Shown piece by piece: positions 18,411 to 25,907 of a stretch of 50,014 nt of DNA. The first letter of the stretch is position 1. Every line of letters starts with the position of its first letter. This stretch comes from Planifilum sp021793745 (GTDB lineage: Bacteria > Bacillota > Bacilli > Thermoactinomycetales > DSM-44946). Under the pieces are notes generated by a model, which was given only the letters and a program-made list of their open reading frames with translations, did no database searches and was not told where the DNA came from. Made by a program: the position numbers and the translations under genes. The DNA is taken from positions 1 through 50,014 of the forward strand of contig CALKAM010000133.1 of assembly GCA_937983105.1 (NCBI GenBank). The letters are read 5' to 3'.

Positions 18411-19190
18411 TTATTGCCGGGGGGATAACCCCTCCCACAAAACCCGGGCGATTGTATGAAATACCGTTCTCACATTACAGCGTTTGGGATCGATCAACCA
18501 TTCCACTACCACTCCTTTCATGAGTGCATCGATCATGATACTGATGGATTGCGCATCCAGCGAATCCCGAACAAGCCCTTTTTTTTGCATCTCCCCCATG
18601 AAATCCGCCACGCCGTCCAAAATTTTCCCATGCACCGATTGTAGCTTGGCGTGAATATCCGGTTCTCTGCTGGAAGTGACAAACTCAAGGAAAAGCATCG
18701 AGCTCCTGTCTTCCTTCTCTAGGCAGCTGAACTGGGCTTGGAGCCAATCCGTCAGCGCCGCCACCGGGTCGTTCGCGTTCCAAATATGGTCAATTTGGGT
18801 TGGCAACAACCGAAGTTGTTGTTGGAGATGGCGTTCCAAAATGGCCAAAAAAAGATCCTGTTTGCTCGAAAAATGCCAGTACACCGCCCCCTTGGTCAGT
18901 CCCGCCTCCGAAGCCACCTTATCCAAGGATGCCTGGACATATCCGAGTCGAGCAAACATTCGCTCCCCGGCCTCAAGGATCCGTCTGCGGGTATCCGCTA
19001 AAGATGGATCCGCCTTCTCCTGTTTCTCTTTAAGCCAAGTGCGCATCGCCTCCTTGCTGCCAAACTGCCTTCGTACCGTCGTCCAGTGAACTCCGGCCTT
19101 CCGCGCAATTTCCTGAAAGGTAATTTGATCAAAGGGTTTGGATTTGGACAGATCTTCCGCCACCTCAAAAATTCGCTCCCGAAGGCTCAA
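18411..19190 (-). CDS. TetR-family regulator with two tandem N-terminal HTH domains
   Basis: 259 aa, against the usual ~190-220. Residues about 1-55 form one TetR_N-like HTH (ITFQEIARKAGVHWTTVRRQFGS). Residues about 65-115 form a second, more canonical one (ASLDKVASEAGLTKGAVYWHFSS), followed by a ligand-binding domain (about 120-255). The canonical dimer would thus carry four HTH units. Its gene lies directly upstream of the alpha/beta hydrolase, which it may regulate. Two direct repeats follow its own promoter, suggesting autorepression. The ligand is unknown. Confidence 0.85.
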   Translation of the reverse strand: MSLRERIFEVAEDLSKSKPFDQITFQEIARKAGVHWTTVRRQFGSKEAMRTWLKEKQEKADPSLADTRRRILEAGERMFARLGYVQASLDKVASEAGLTKGAVYWHFSSKQDLFLAILERHLQQQLRLLPTQIDHIWNANDPVAALTDWLQAQFSCLEKEDRSSMLFLEFVTSSREPDIHAKLQSVHGKILDGVADFMGEMQKKGLVRDSLDAQSISIMIDALMKGVVVEWLIDPKRCNVRTVFHTIARVLWEGLSPRQ

Positions 19191-19192
19191 GA

Positions 19193-19230
19193 TTTCACAT
19201 CCTTATCAGAATCCTTTTCACATTCTTATC
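19193..19230 (-). promoter_or_regulatory. Direct repeats in the TetR leader, candidate operator
   Basis: On the minus strand GATAAGAATGTGAAA (19216-19230) and GATAAGGATGTGAAA (19193-19207) differ at one base and start 23 nt apart, about two helical turns. They lie between the promoter and the start codon, where a repressor would block transcription. Confidence 0.5.
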
Positions 19231-19243
19231 GGTTTGTAAATAT

Positions 19244-19273
19244 ACTATAAACCCTTTCGAACCGACGTGTCAA
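19244..19273 (-). promoter_or_regulatory. Sigma-A promoter of the TetR gene
   Basis: Minus-strand TTGACA (19268-19273), an 18-nt spacer and TATAGT (19244-19249). Perfect -35, one mismatch in the -10. Confidence 0.7.
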
Positions 19274-19331
19274 TCGACCATCCTGTTTCTTTGTCGGATC
19301 CGGGAAAAAACGAGCCGTTTGTCACCCTTCA

Positions 19332-19359
19332 ATAAAAAAGCGGCGGAAATACCGCCGCT
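19332..19359 (-). terminator. Rho-independent terminator of the thioredoxin gene
   Basis: AGCGGCGG/CCGCCGCT stem with a 5-nt loop, followed on the minus strand by TTTTTTATTG. It lies 60 nt after the stop. Confidence 0.85.
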
Positions 19360-19419
19360 GACACGCCCTCGGAAACCAAGCTAGGACAAAACGCCTTCGA
19401 CAAATCCGACCGCGCCGCC

Positions 19420-19743
19420 TCATGTGGTGGCGTAGGATTCAATCCACGACTTGAGTTGATCCTTCGTCTGGTAACCGACCATCGTGCCCAGCTCCAATCC
19501 GCCCCGGAACAGTTTCAGGGTGGGAATCGTCATGACCCCGTGCCGGCTTGCGGTGTGGGGATTCTCATCCACATTCAACTTGGCGATCGTGACGCCGTCG
19601 CCCATCTCTTCCGCCAACTCCTCCAGCACAGGGGCAAGCATCCGGCACGGTCCGCACCAGGGGGCCCAGAAGTCGACCAGTACGGGCTTCTTCTGCCGGA
19701 TGGTCCGCTCAAAATCCTGATCGGTTATGTTTACAACGGACAT
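19420..19743 (-). CDS. trxA: Thioredoxin
   Basis: 107 aa, the standard size. The start is the ATG at 19743 after AAAGGGGG; an upstream in-frame extension runs through the promoter and is rejected. It has the classic active site WAPWCGPCRM, the cis-Pro loop (TIPTL) and the LVDFWA strand. It reduces cytosolic disulfides and can also reduce persulfides. It is transcribed away from the sulfite-exporter gene and has an ATACC-N6-GGTAT site in its promoter like the sulfur operons to the right. It is therefore probably a stress-specific thioredoxin of this island and not the general housekeeping copy. Confidence 0.95.
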   Translation of the reverse strand: MSVVNITDQDFERTIRQKKPVLVDFWAPWCGPCRMLAPVLEELAEEMGDGVTIAKLNVDENPHTASRHGVMTIPTLKLFRGGLELGTMVGYQTKDQLKSWIESYATT

Positions 19744-19763
19744 GGTTAAACCCCCTTTCCAAC

Positions 19764-19779
19764 ATACCCCTATAGGTAT
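19764..19779. promoter_or_regulatory. Operator site 1 (ATACC-N6-GGTAT) at the thioredoxin promoter
   Basis: Inverted repeat directly after a minus-strand TAATAT -10 (17 nt from TTGCTT). The same 16-bp architecture recurs at 19923-19938 and 22879-22894. Together they suggest one repressor of the sulfur island. Confidence 0.6.
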
Positions 19780-19878
19780 ATTAGCGAAGCGTTTGACAAA
19801 AAGCAAGCATACCCGCTGTTTATTTAAAAAAAATAACGGAAACCATGTGTTGGAAAGGGAAGGGCAACCCTTTCAAAC

Positions 19879-19907
19879 TTGATCGTTTATCCCCTCTAGG
19901 CTATAAT
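19879..19907 (+). promoter_or_regulatory. Promoter of the TauE-methyltransferase operon
   Basis: TTGATC (19879-19884), a 17-nt spacer and a perfect TATAAT (19902-19907), followed 16 nt later by operator site 2. Confidence 0.7.
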
Positions 19908-19922
19908 ACTCTAGACTTCATA

Positions 19923-19938
19923 TTACCTATACAGGTAT
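19923..19938. promoter_or_regulatory. Operator site 2 (TACC-N6-GGTA) upstream of the TauE gene
   Basis: TTACC, six bases, GGTAT, just downstream of the expected transcription start. A further GGGTAT follows immediately, so binding may extend to the right. Confidence 0.6.
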
Positions 19939-19976
19939 GGGTATTAATCGCAATGCTGCAGAGGAGATGAGAGTTC

Positions 19977-20753
19977 ATGTCCCTGGCTGAGGTCTTGACT
20001 TTATTTGCCATCGGGTTTATCGGTTCTTATGTCAGTGGAATGGTGGGAATCGGCGGCTCGATCGTCAAATACCCCCTGTTGTTGTACATCCCGCCGCTCC
20101 TCGGCGTGGCGGTCTATTCGGCGCAGGAGGTGGCCGCTATAAGCGCCGTGCAGGTTTTCTTCGCCACATTGGCGGGAATGTGGGCGTACCGCAGGGACAG
20201 ATTTATTCATCCCACGCTGGTGGCCTACATGGGAACGGCGATCATCATCGGCAGTTTTTTCGGGGGTTACGGCTCAAAGTTTCTGGCCAACGAAACCATT
20301 AACTTCATCTACGCTGTGCTGGCGGTGATCGCAGCGGTGATGATGTTCATCCCGCGTCCGGAGCGCGAAGCCCGTTACGAAGACGTGACATTTTCCAAAG
20401 GGATGGCCGTCCTTTCCGCCTTTGTCGTAGGCGTGGTTTCCGGAATCGTCGGCGCCGCGGGGGCGTTTATTCTGATCCCCATCATGTTGGTCATCCTGAA
20501 CATTCCCACCCGCGTGGCGATCGCCTCGTCGATGGCCATCACGTTCATTTCGTCCATCGGCGCGACGGCGGGGAAGGTGTTGACCGGACATTTGCTCTTC
20601 TGGCCCTCGGTGATCATGGTCATCGCCAGCACGTTGGCTGCGCCCCTTGGCGTGTTTGTCGCCAAGCGCGTCAACGCAAAGGTGTTGAAGGGGATATTGG
20701 CTGCTTTGATTTTGGCGACTGCTGTTAAAATCTGGTATGACATTCTGTTCTGA
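19977..20753 (+). CDS. TauE/SafE-family sulfite exporter
   Basis: 258 aa. ATG at 19977 with GGAGATGAGAG ahead. About eight hydrophobic segments, with the two family repeats GMVGIGGSIVKYPLL (N-terminal) and GIVGAAGAFILIPIML (middle). Proteins of this type sit in gene clusters for sulfide/persulfide detoxification, where they are thought to export sulfite made by persulfide dioxygenases; such a dioxygenase is encoded at 24328. First gene of a short operon, 16 bp before the methyltransferase, under operator site 2. Confidence 0.85.
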   Translation: MSLAEVLTLFAIGFIGSYVSGMVGIGGSIVKYPLLLYIPPLLGVAVYSAQEVAAISAVQVFFATLAGMWAYRRDRFIHPTLVAYMGTAIIIGSFFGGYGSKFLANETINFIYAVLAVIAAVMMFIPRPEREARYEDVTFSKGMAVLSAFVVGVVSGIVGAAGAFILIPIMLVILNIPTRVAIASSMAITFISSIGATAGKVLTGHLLFWPSVIMVIASTLAAPLGVFVAKRVNAKVLKGILAALILATAVKIWYDILF

Positions 20754-20769
20754 CGAGGAGGGAGCGGAA

Positions 20770-21378
20770 ATGGCCGATCGGGAGTTCTGGGAAAGCCGGT
20801 TTGCCCAAGAAGCGTACGCATACGGAACAGAGCCCAACGCCTTTGTCCGGCAGGTGGCGCCGCAACTCCCCAAGGGCCGCACATTGGCCGTGGCTGACGG
20901 GGAGGGGCGAAACGCCGTATACCTCGCCGAACAGGGCCACGAAGTGACGATGTGGGATTATACCCAATCCGGGCTTGAAAAATGTCAACGGTTGGCCGCT
21001 TTGCGCCGCGTGCCGGTGACGGCGAAGCTGGTCGACGTGACGAGGGCCGAATGGCCGAAGGACCAATTTGATGTCGTCGTTTGCACCTACCTGCACTTGC
21101 CTGCTCCCCAGCGCCAGGCGGTGCTCAGCCACATCGCCTCCGCGGTCAAACCGGGGGGCCATCTGGTGATGGAAGTCTTTTCACAGCAACAGATCCGGTA
21201 CGGAACCGGCGGACCGGCCGATCCGGCCCTCCTCTATCATCCGGCCGAATTTTGGTTTTCCTTTGTGTCGTGGCGGGTGAAACACTGGTTTTGGGGCGAA
21301 GTGGAACGGAACGAAGGACTGTACCACAACGGTACGAGCCATGTGATCCAGTGCTGGTTACAACGACCGGAAGTTTAA
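20770..21378 (+). CDS. Class I SAM-dependent methyltransferase (TehB-like)
   Basis: 202 aa. The start is the ATG at 20770, 6 nt after GGAGGGAG. The Rossmann methyltransferase core is visible: LAVADGEGRNAVYLAEQGHEV (SAM-binding motif I), DVVVCTYLHLP and KPGGHLVMEVF. The N-terminal FWESRFAQEAYAYGTEPN is typical of the small TehB/thiopurine-like group that methylates soft nucleophiles. In this operon a role in methylating sulfur (or tellurium or selenium) compounds is plausible but inferred. Its last 21 bp overlap the 3' end of the convergent LysM-GH18 gene. Confidence 0.85.
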   Translation: MADREFWESRFAQEAYAYGTEPNAFVRQVAPQLPKGRTLAVADGEGRNAVYLAEQGHEVTMWDYTQSGLEKCQRLAALRRVPVTAKLVDVTRAEWPKDQFDVVVCTYLHLPAPQRQAVLSHIASAVKPGGHLVMEVFSQQQIRYGTGGPADPALLYHPAEFWFSFVSWRVKHWFWGEVERNEGLYHNGTSHVIQCWLQRPEV

Positions 21379-22701
21379 CAAAAACAGCGTTTCACCCTGC
21401 GGGAAAAACAGATTCATCTGCCAACCGCCCATTCCCGCCCATTTCTGCTGTTTCACAAGGGCAAATTTAGATGCCAGGCTCCGCGCATCCTCAAACCATA
21501 CTTCGTGCTTCTGTCCGTTTGTGGTATATTGGTAAAACGGTGTGCGCGAACGGTGATCAAACCGAATAGTCACACCTCGGTCGATCGCCTGTTCAAGGGC
21601 GTGCTGCTGGGAGAGGGCCCGTCCTTTTCCGGTCGCCAGGTTCCAATCGTACCCATACATGGGGATACCCAAATAGAGCTTTTTGGGCGAAATAACCTGA
21701 GACGCATACGTCATCGTGGCCTTTACTTGCCAATACGGGGCGACAGGCCCAGGACCGGTGAAGGGGGGGATATGCCAGTCATAAGTCATCACAAACACGC
21801 GGTCGGCGTATTTCCCAATGGCATGGTAGTCGTACCCACCGGCGTGAGCGGGCGTATCGGGCCCCTGTTTGGGAGGCACAGAAACGGCAATTTCCATTCC
21901 GGATCGGCGCAGCTTAGCACTGAGGTCGCGGAGAAACTGCGTATACAGCACGCGGTCCCGCGGCTTTAACCCTTCAATGTCCAGCATAACGCCCGGAAAG
22001 CGGTTCGCCTTGAGTAAATGCCAAATGCTGTCAATTAGGATGCGCCTTTTGGTCTGATCGGAAAGGATGCGCCGGATGTGTCCATCGTCAAATCCTTTGT
22101 CCGTCAAGTTGGTTATTACGGGATAGGGCCATTGGCCCTGTTTTCGCAATAAAGCGGTCGCGGGTCCGAAGGAGCGCACCTTTAGCGACCCATTGGTGCT
22201 GATGCGTACATCAAAAAGCCCCACACGCCGGACCATCGAGCGATAGCGGGCGAGCAAGGCGCGGTCTTTCGCATCATTGCCCGAGGGCACAAAAAACAAG
22301 CCCGCATCGATGGGCGCTCGCGCCGGTGGCGGAATACGGATGCGCTTTCCGCGGACAAGGTGCTGGCCGGTGCGCAGGTCATTGGCGTGACGCAGCGCGC
22401 TGACGTCCATTCCATGCCGCATGGCCAGTTCCCACAGTGTGTCGCCGGAACCGACGGTTAGCGACGAACGCGGCACAATTAGCGCTTGGCCGGGAACCAA
22501 ATGGAGTCGGGAAAGCCCGTTGAGTTGGGCAAGTCGCTTCCATGTTGTCCCGTGGCGCTTGGCGATGGCGGAAAGCGTATCGCCCGGCCGCACCACGTCG
22601 ATGGCCCAGCTGCCATTGTGCGCCTGCGCGACCGCCAATGGGAAGGCGACAGCGGTGATCACGACCCAAACCAGGAGACGGCACCTTACGCATCGCATCA
22701 T
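21358..22701 (-). CDS. LysM-GH18 spore-type N-acetylglucosaminidase (SleL/YaaH-like)
   Basis: 447 aa. ATG at 22701 with AGGAGG 9 nt before. Signal peptide at residues 1-27. Two LysM repeats follow (about 34-78, VRPGDTLSAIAKRHG; about 80-125, VGSGDTLWELAMRHG), then a GH18 domain (about 130-440) with GVMLDIEGL, where Asp-x-Glu holds the catalytic Glu, plus VFVMTYDWH and a YGYDWN motif. This is the arrangement of cortex-fragment lytic enzymes used in spore germination. It sits in the middle of the sulfur island on the opposite strand, with no functional link that I can see. It shares no terminator with the methyltransferase gene it overlaps. Confidence 0.9.
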   Translation of the reverse strand: MMRCVRCRLLVWVVITAVAFPLAVAQAHNGSWAIDVVRPGDTLSAIAKRHGTTWKRLAQLNGLSRLHLVPGQALIVPRSSLTVGSGDTLWELAMRHGMDVSALRHANDLRTGQHLVRGKRIRIPPPARAPIDAGLFFVPSGNDAKDRALLARYRSMVRRVGLFDVRISTNGSLKVRSFGPATALLRKQGQWPYPVITNLTDKGFDDGHIRRILSDQTKRRILIDSIWHLLKANRFPGVMLDIEGLKPRDRVLYTQFLRDLSAKLRRSGMEIAVSVPPKQGPDTPAHAGGYDYHAIGKYADRVFVMTYDWHIPPFTGPGPVAPYWQVKATMTYASQVISPKKLYLGIPMYGYDWNLATGKGRALSQQHALEQAIDRGVTIRFDHRSRTPFYQYTTNGQKHEVWFEDARSLASKFALVKQQKWAGMGGWQMNLFFPQGETLFLLNFRSL

Positions 22702-22818
22702 CGTCGGAAACCTCCTTTTCCGAATATCTACGGGTGTGCTGCGTTCTTAGTGTGGAATGAATCTTCCCAATGCTTTCCTGGAATATATAGGAATGTCTTG
22801 TTTAGACTACCAGTAACA

Positions 22819-22834
22819 GACGGGTAAACCCGTC
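22819..22834. promoter_or_regulatory. Palindrome GACGGGT-AA-ACCCGTC upstream of the sulfur operon promoter
   Basis: Perfect 7-bp arms around AA, ending 8 bp before the -35 box at 22842. It could be an activator site; as RNA the loop would be too small. Confidence 0.3.
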
Positions 22835-22841
22835 AATTCCC

Positions 22842-22870
22842 TTGACAAAATGGGTGAAGCCTCCGATACT
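22842..22870 (+). promoter_or_regulatory. Promoter of the main sulfur-transfer operon
   Basis: Perfect TTGACA (22842-22847), a 17-nt spacer and GATACT (22865-22870). Operator site 3 begins 9 nt downstream of the -10. Confidence 0.65.
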
Positions 22871-22878
22871 AGGGATGT

Positions 22879-22894
22879 ATACCCGTATGGGTAT
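22879..22894. promoter_or_regulatory. Operator site 3 (ATACC-N6-GGTAT) at the sulfur-transfer operon
   Basis: The most symmetric copy: TATACCC-GTAT-GGGTATA, covering the expected +1 region. The spacing between ACC and GGT (six bases) equals that of sites 1 and 2. G/C tracts flanked by A/T resemble sites bound by CsoR/RcnR-family repressors, to which the persulfide sensor CstR belongs. Confidence 0.65.
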
Positions 22895-22923
22895 ATGTAT
22901 ATACTATTCGGGGGTGACACCCG

Positions 22924-23251
22924 ATGGTCCGACCTGGACGCGAAATATCACCGCAGGAGGCGAAAACACTGCTGGCGCGCGAAAACGGACAAATCGGCGT
23001 ACTCGACGTACGGAGAGCAGAAGAATGGGACGAAGGGCATATACCCGGCTCAATACACCATTTCGCTGGACGAATTGCCCTTTCGTCTGGGAGAGCTCGA
23101 TCCCGAAAGCGAGTGGATCGTCATCTGCCGCAGCGGAAATCGCAGCGCCGTAGCGTGCGCCTATCTCGCAAAACGGGGATTCCGGGTTCGCAACCTGCGG
23201 GGAGGCATCTTGGCTTGGAATGAGATGGCGGAAGGAGGAGCGGAGGAATGA
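22924..23251 (+). pseudogene. Single-domain rhodanese sulfurtransferase, frameshifted
   Basis: The ATG at 22924 (8 nt after GGGGGTG) opens a frame encoding the N-terminal half of a rhodanese (ISPQEAKTLL, VLDVRRAEEWDEGHIPGSIH). The C-terminal half continues in the +1 frame (ISLDELPFRLGEL, then active-site VICRSGNRS, then LRGGILAWNEM). Removing one C at 23058/23059 joins the halves into exactly 108 aa, the normal size. The repeat CACC is not a long homopolymer. The stop overlaps the ATG of the next gene by 4 bp, so the operon layout is intact. It is either a recent inactivating insertion or a sequence error. It would transfer sulfane sulfur to the neighbouring TusA-type carriers. Confidence 0.8.
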
Positions 23252-23820
23252 ATATTCACGCCGATAAAACCATTCACTGCGAGGGGTTGTCCTGTCCGAT
23301 GCCGGTGGTCCGGACCAAAAAGGCGATGGATGAAATCGCCCCGGGCCAAGTATTGGAAGTGGTGGCCACCGATCGGGGATCTCTCGCCGATCTCAAGGGA
23401 TGGGCCCAACGCGTCGGTCATCAATACCTAGGTGTGAAAGAGGTAAACGGGAAATTCCATCACTATATCCGCCGGGCCTCGGCCTCCGAGGAAAAACCGG
23501 AAACGCGGTTTCCACACACCGCCTCCAACGAGGAACTCGCGCAAAAACTGGCCGCAGGGGAGAACGTGAAGGTCCTCGACGTGCGAGAACCGGCCGAATA
23601 CGTCTTCGGCCACATTCCCGGAGCCATCCATATTCCCCTGGGTGAGCTGGAAGAAAAGCTGAACGAGCTAGATCGGAGCCAGACATATTATGTCATCTGT
23701 CGCACGGGCCATCGCAGCAACCTGGCCTGCCAGATTCTCGTCGATCGGGGATTTGCCCGCATCAAAAACGTCATCCCGGGGATGGCGAAGTGGGAAGGCC
23801 CCACGGAAACCGATGTGTGA
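23248..23820 (+). CDS. TusA-rhodanese fusion sulfurtransferase
   Basis: 190 aa. The N-terminal TusA domain (about 1-75) has the sulfur-carrier motif CEGLSCPMPVV with Cys17. The C-terminal rhodanese domain (about 90-188) has LDVREPAEYVFGHIPGA and active-site VICRTGHRS. The fusion lets persulfide pass from the rhodanese Cys to the TusA Cys within one protein. Similar multidomain sulfurtransferases (CstA) occur in the Staphylococcus aureus cst operon, though the order and number of domains differ there. Overlaps the preceding rhodanese by 4 bp. Confidence 0.9.
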   Translation: MNIHADKTIHCEGLSCPMPVVRTKKAMDEIAPGQVLEVVATDRGSLADLKGWAQRVGHQYLGVKEVNGKFHHYIRRASASEEKPETRFPHTASNEELAQKLAAGENVKVLDVREPAEYVFGHIPGAIHIPLGELEEKLNELDRSQTYYVICRTGHRSNLACQILVDRGFARIKNVIPGMAKWEGPTETDV

Positions 23821-23898
23821 CGGCAGAAACCGTGACAACAGGATCTGTAATTGCCAAACTCATCCGCCACTTAACTCTTTGTAGGAGGGATGAACACC

Positions 23899-24303
23899 AT
23901 GTCCGACAAGAACAAACGCGTGGCCATCATCGCATCGTCGGGAGGGCTGGAAACCGCCTACAAGGTGCTGAACATCGCCACGGCGGCGGCGGCCCTCGAA
24001 GCGGAGGTGGCCGTATTCTTCACCTTTGACGGACTTTCGATCATTCACAAGGATGCCGCTTCCCTGCTTACGCTTGGTCCAGGAAAGGAACACCTGAAAG
24101 AAAACTTTGCCAAGGCCGGTGTGCCAACGGTGAGCGAACTGATCGACACGGCCAAGGAGTCCGGCGTCAAGCTGATCGCCTGCCAGATGACGATGGACGT
24201 GATGGGGCTGGACCGCTCTCATTTCATCGACGGCGTGGACGTCGCCGGAGCGGCGACATTTCTCGATTTCGCCTTTGATGCTGACGTGACGCTGAACTTC
24301 TGA
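23899..24303 (+). CDS. DsrE/DsrF-family sulfur carrier, short form
   Basis: 134 aa from the ATG at 23899 (10 nt after AGGAGG); the ATG at 23890 is too close to the Shine-Dalgarno. Compact DsrE-like fold: VAIIASSGGLETAYKVLNIATAAAALEA, then FFTFDGL. The likely persulfide Cys is in LIACQMTMDVMG near the C-terminal third. Such proteins accept sulfur from rhodaneses and pass it to TusA. It lies in the same operon between the TusA-rhodanese and the dioxygenase. Paralogue of the longer protein at 26371. Confidence 0.85.
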   Translation: MSDKNKRVAIIASSGGLETAYKVLNIATAAAALEAEVAVFFTFDGLSIIHKDAASLLTLGPGKEHLKENFAKAGVPTVSELIDTAKESGVKLIACQMTMDVMGLDRSHFIDGVDVAGAATFLDFAFDADVTLNF

Positions 24304-24327
24304 CACCAAACCAAAGAGGTGATGACC

Positions 24328-25479
24328 ATGAGCAATGTCCCTGTGATCACGACAAAAGAATTGCATGAGAAGATGGCCTCTGGCAAACCCGTATTCATCC
24401 TGGATGTTCGTAACGAGGACGAGTACGCGAACTGGAAAATCGAAGGAAAACATGTTACTTCGATCAACATTCCGTATTTCGCCTTCGTCGAAGAAGACGA
24501 GTCCGTTTGGGAGTCCATTCCCACAGACATCCAGGATATCGTCGTCGTCTGCGCCAAGGGCGGTGCTTCGGAGTTTGTGGCTGAACAGCTCCGCGCACGG
24601 GGATACAACGCCGTCTCCCTGAAAGGCGGCATGCTGGCGTGGAGCCAATTCTATCGTCCCGAATTGGTGGCCTACGACGAAAACCTGAAGCTGTACCAGA
24701 TCAACCGTCTGGCCAAAGGATGTTTGTCCTATGTGCTCATTTCCGAAGGGGAAGCGATGGTAGTCGACCCGAACCGCCACATTGACGTATATTTGGAACT
24801 CACCCAAAAGGAAGGAGCGACCCTCCGGCACATCGTCGACACCCATGTCCACGCCGACCATATTTCTGGTGGTCCCGATCTGGCCAAGCAGACGGGAGCG
24901 ACCTACTACCTGCCGTCAAGCGACATGCAGGACGGAAAGATCACCTTTGAACCCCTGGAAAACCACCCGCAAATCCGCATGGGCAAGGTGGTCGTCGAAG
25001 TGCTGGCCATCCCGACACCGGGACACACGCCGGGGTCGACGTCGCTCCTGGTGAACAAGAAATACCTCCTCTCCGGCGACACGATCTTCGTCGGCGGCTT
25101 GGGGCGACCCGATCTGGGCGGCAAAGCCAAAGAATGGGCACAGATGTTGTACGACACTGTCTTCACCACCATTGCCGAAATCCCTGACAATACTTACGTG
25201 TTGCCCGCTCACTACGCCGACGTGCAGGAAATCAACGAACGGGGCATTGTCGGCGCGCAGCTGGGCGACATTCGCCACAGCAACGAGATCATGCGCACCC
25301 AGGATCGGGAAGCCTTCACCGAAACCGTGGCCGCCTCAGCGCAAAGTGAAAAGCCGCCGAACTTTGAGACGATTGTGGAGATCAACCGCGGCCTCAAGGC
25401 GGTGACACCGGATGAAGCCAACGAGTTGGAACTCGGTCCCAACCGCTGCGCCGTCCATCACAGTACACCGACCGCCTGA
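24328..25479 (+). CDS. Rhodanese-persulfide dioxygenase (ETHE1-like) fusion
   Basis: 383 aa. The start is the ATG at 24328, 7 nt after AAGAGGT. The N-terminal rhodanese domain (about 5-115) has LDVRNEDEYANW and active-site VVCAKGGAS. The metallo-beta-lactamase fold of the ETHE1 persulfide dioxygenase type (about 125-340) shows THVHADHISGG, PTPGHTPGS, SGDTIFVGGLGRPD and PAHY, the mononuclear iron ligands. The C-terminal tail is about 40 residues. It should oxidise low-molecular-weight persulfides to sulfite, which the exporter at 19977 could remove. S. aureus CstB has the same activities, but there the dioxygenase domain comes first. Confidence 0.92.
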   Translation: MSNVPVITTKELHEKMASGKPVFILDVRNEDEYANWKIEGKHVTSINIPYFAFVEEDESVWESIPTDIQDIVVVCAKGGASEFVAEQLRARGYNAVSLKGGMLAWSQFYRPELVAYDENLKLYQINRLAKGCLSYVLISEGEAMVVDPNRHIDVYLELTQKEGATLRHIVDTHVHADHISGGPDLAKQTGATYYLPSSDMQDGKITFEPLENHPQIRMGKVVVEVLAIPTPGHTPGSTSLLVNKKYLLSGDTIFVGGLGRPDLGGKAKEWAQMLYDTVFTTIAEIPDNTYVLPAHYADVQEINERGIVGAQLGDIRHSNEIMRTQDREAFTETVAASAQSEKPPNFETIVEINRGLKAVTPDEANELELGPNRCAVHHSTPTA

Positions 25480-25533
25480 AACCGCTCCGGCGGAAGGGGT
25501 CGGCGTGAAGTCTGCAAAAAGGAGGAGATCTCC

Positions 25534-25758
25534 ATGGCCGATTTGGTGATCGACGCGCGGGGGCTTTCGTGCCCCATGCCCATTATCAAGGTAAAGAAAG
25601 GAATCGAATCCCTGCAAAAAGGGCAGGAACTGGAATTGATCGCCACCGACAAGGGAGCGGTGAACGATGTACAGGCTTGGGCAAGGCAGGCGGGGCATGA
25701 AGTCCTGTCGGTGGAAGAACAAAATGGCGAATACCGCTTCCGCATCAAAAAAGGTTGA
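25534..25758 (+). CDS. tusA: TusA-family sulfur carrier protein
   Basis: 74 aa with GGAGGAGATCTCC ahead of the ATG. Single TusA domain: DARGLSCPMPIIKVKKG carries the persulfide Cys, followed by LELIATDKGAVNDV and the EVLSVEEQNGEYRF hairpin. It closely resembles the TusA half of the fusion protein at 23248, suggesting domain duplication. Sulfur acceptor for the rhodanese and DsrE proteins of the operon. Followed by a GC-rich hairpin. Confidence 0.92.
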   Translation: MADLVIDARGLSCPMPIIKVKKGIESLQKGQELELIATDKGAVNDVQAWARQAGHEVLSVEEQNGEYRFRIKKG

Positions 25759-25790
25759 AGGGGCGACCGTTGCAAAGTCGTCCGACATGA

Positions 25791-25838
25791 GCGGGAGGGT
25801 CGGGGCGGCGCGCCGCCCCTCCCTCTATTTTCTGTTTC
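25791..25838 (+). terminator. GC-rich stem-loop after tusA
   Basis: GGGGCGGCG/CGCCGCCCC within a longer GGGAGGG...CCCTCCC pairing, followed by CTCTATTTTCTGTTT. The T-run is interrupted, so it may be a partial terminator that reduces expression of the two genes downstream. Confidence 0.45.
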
Positions 25839-25907
25839 ATCAAGTGAAAAGCACATGTGAGGAAACGGTTTATTGAAACCCGTTGCAAAAAAAGGGGGGT
25901 GCATATC

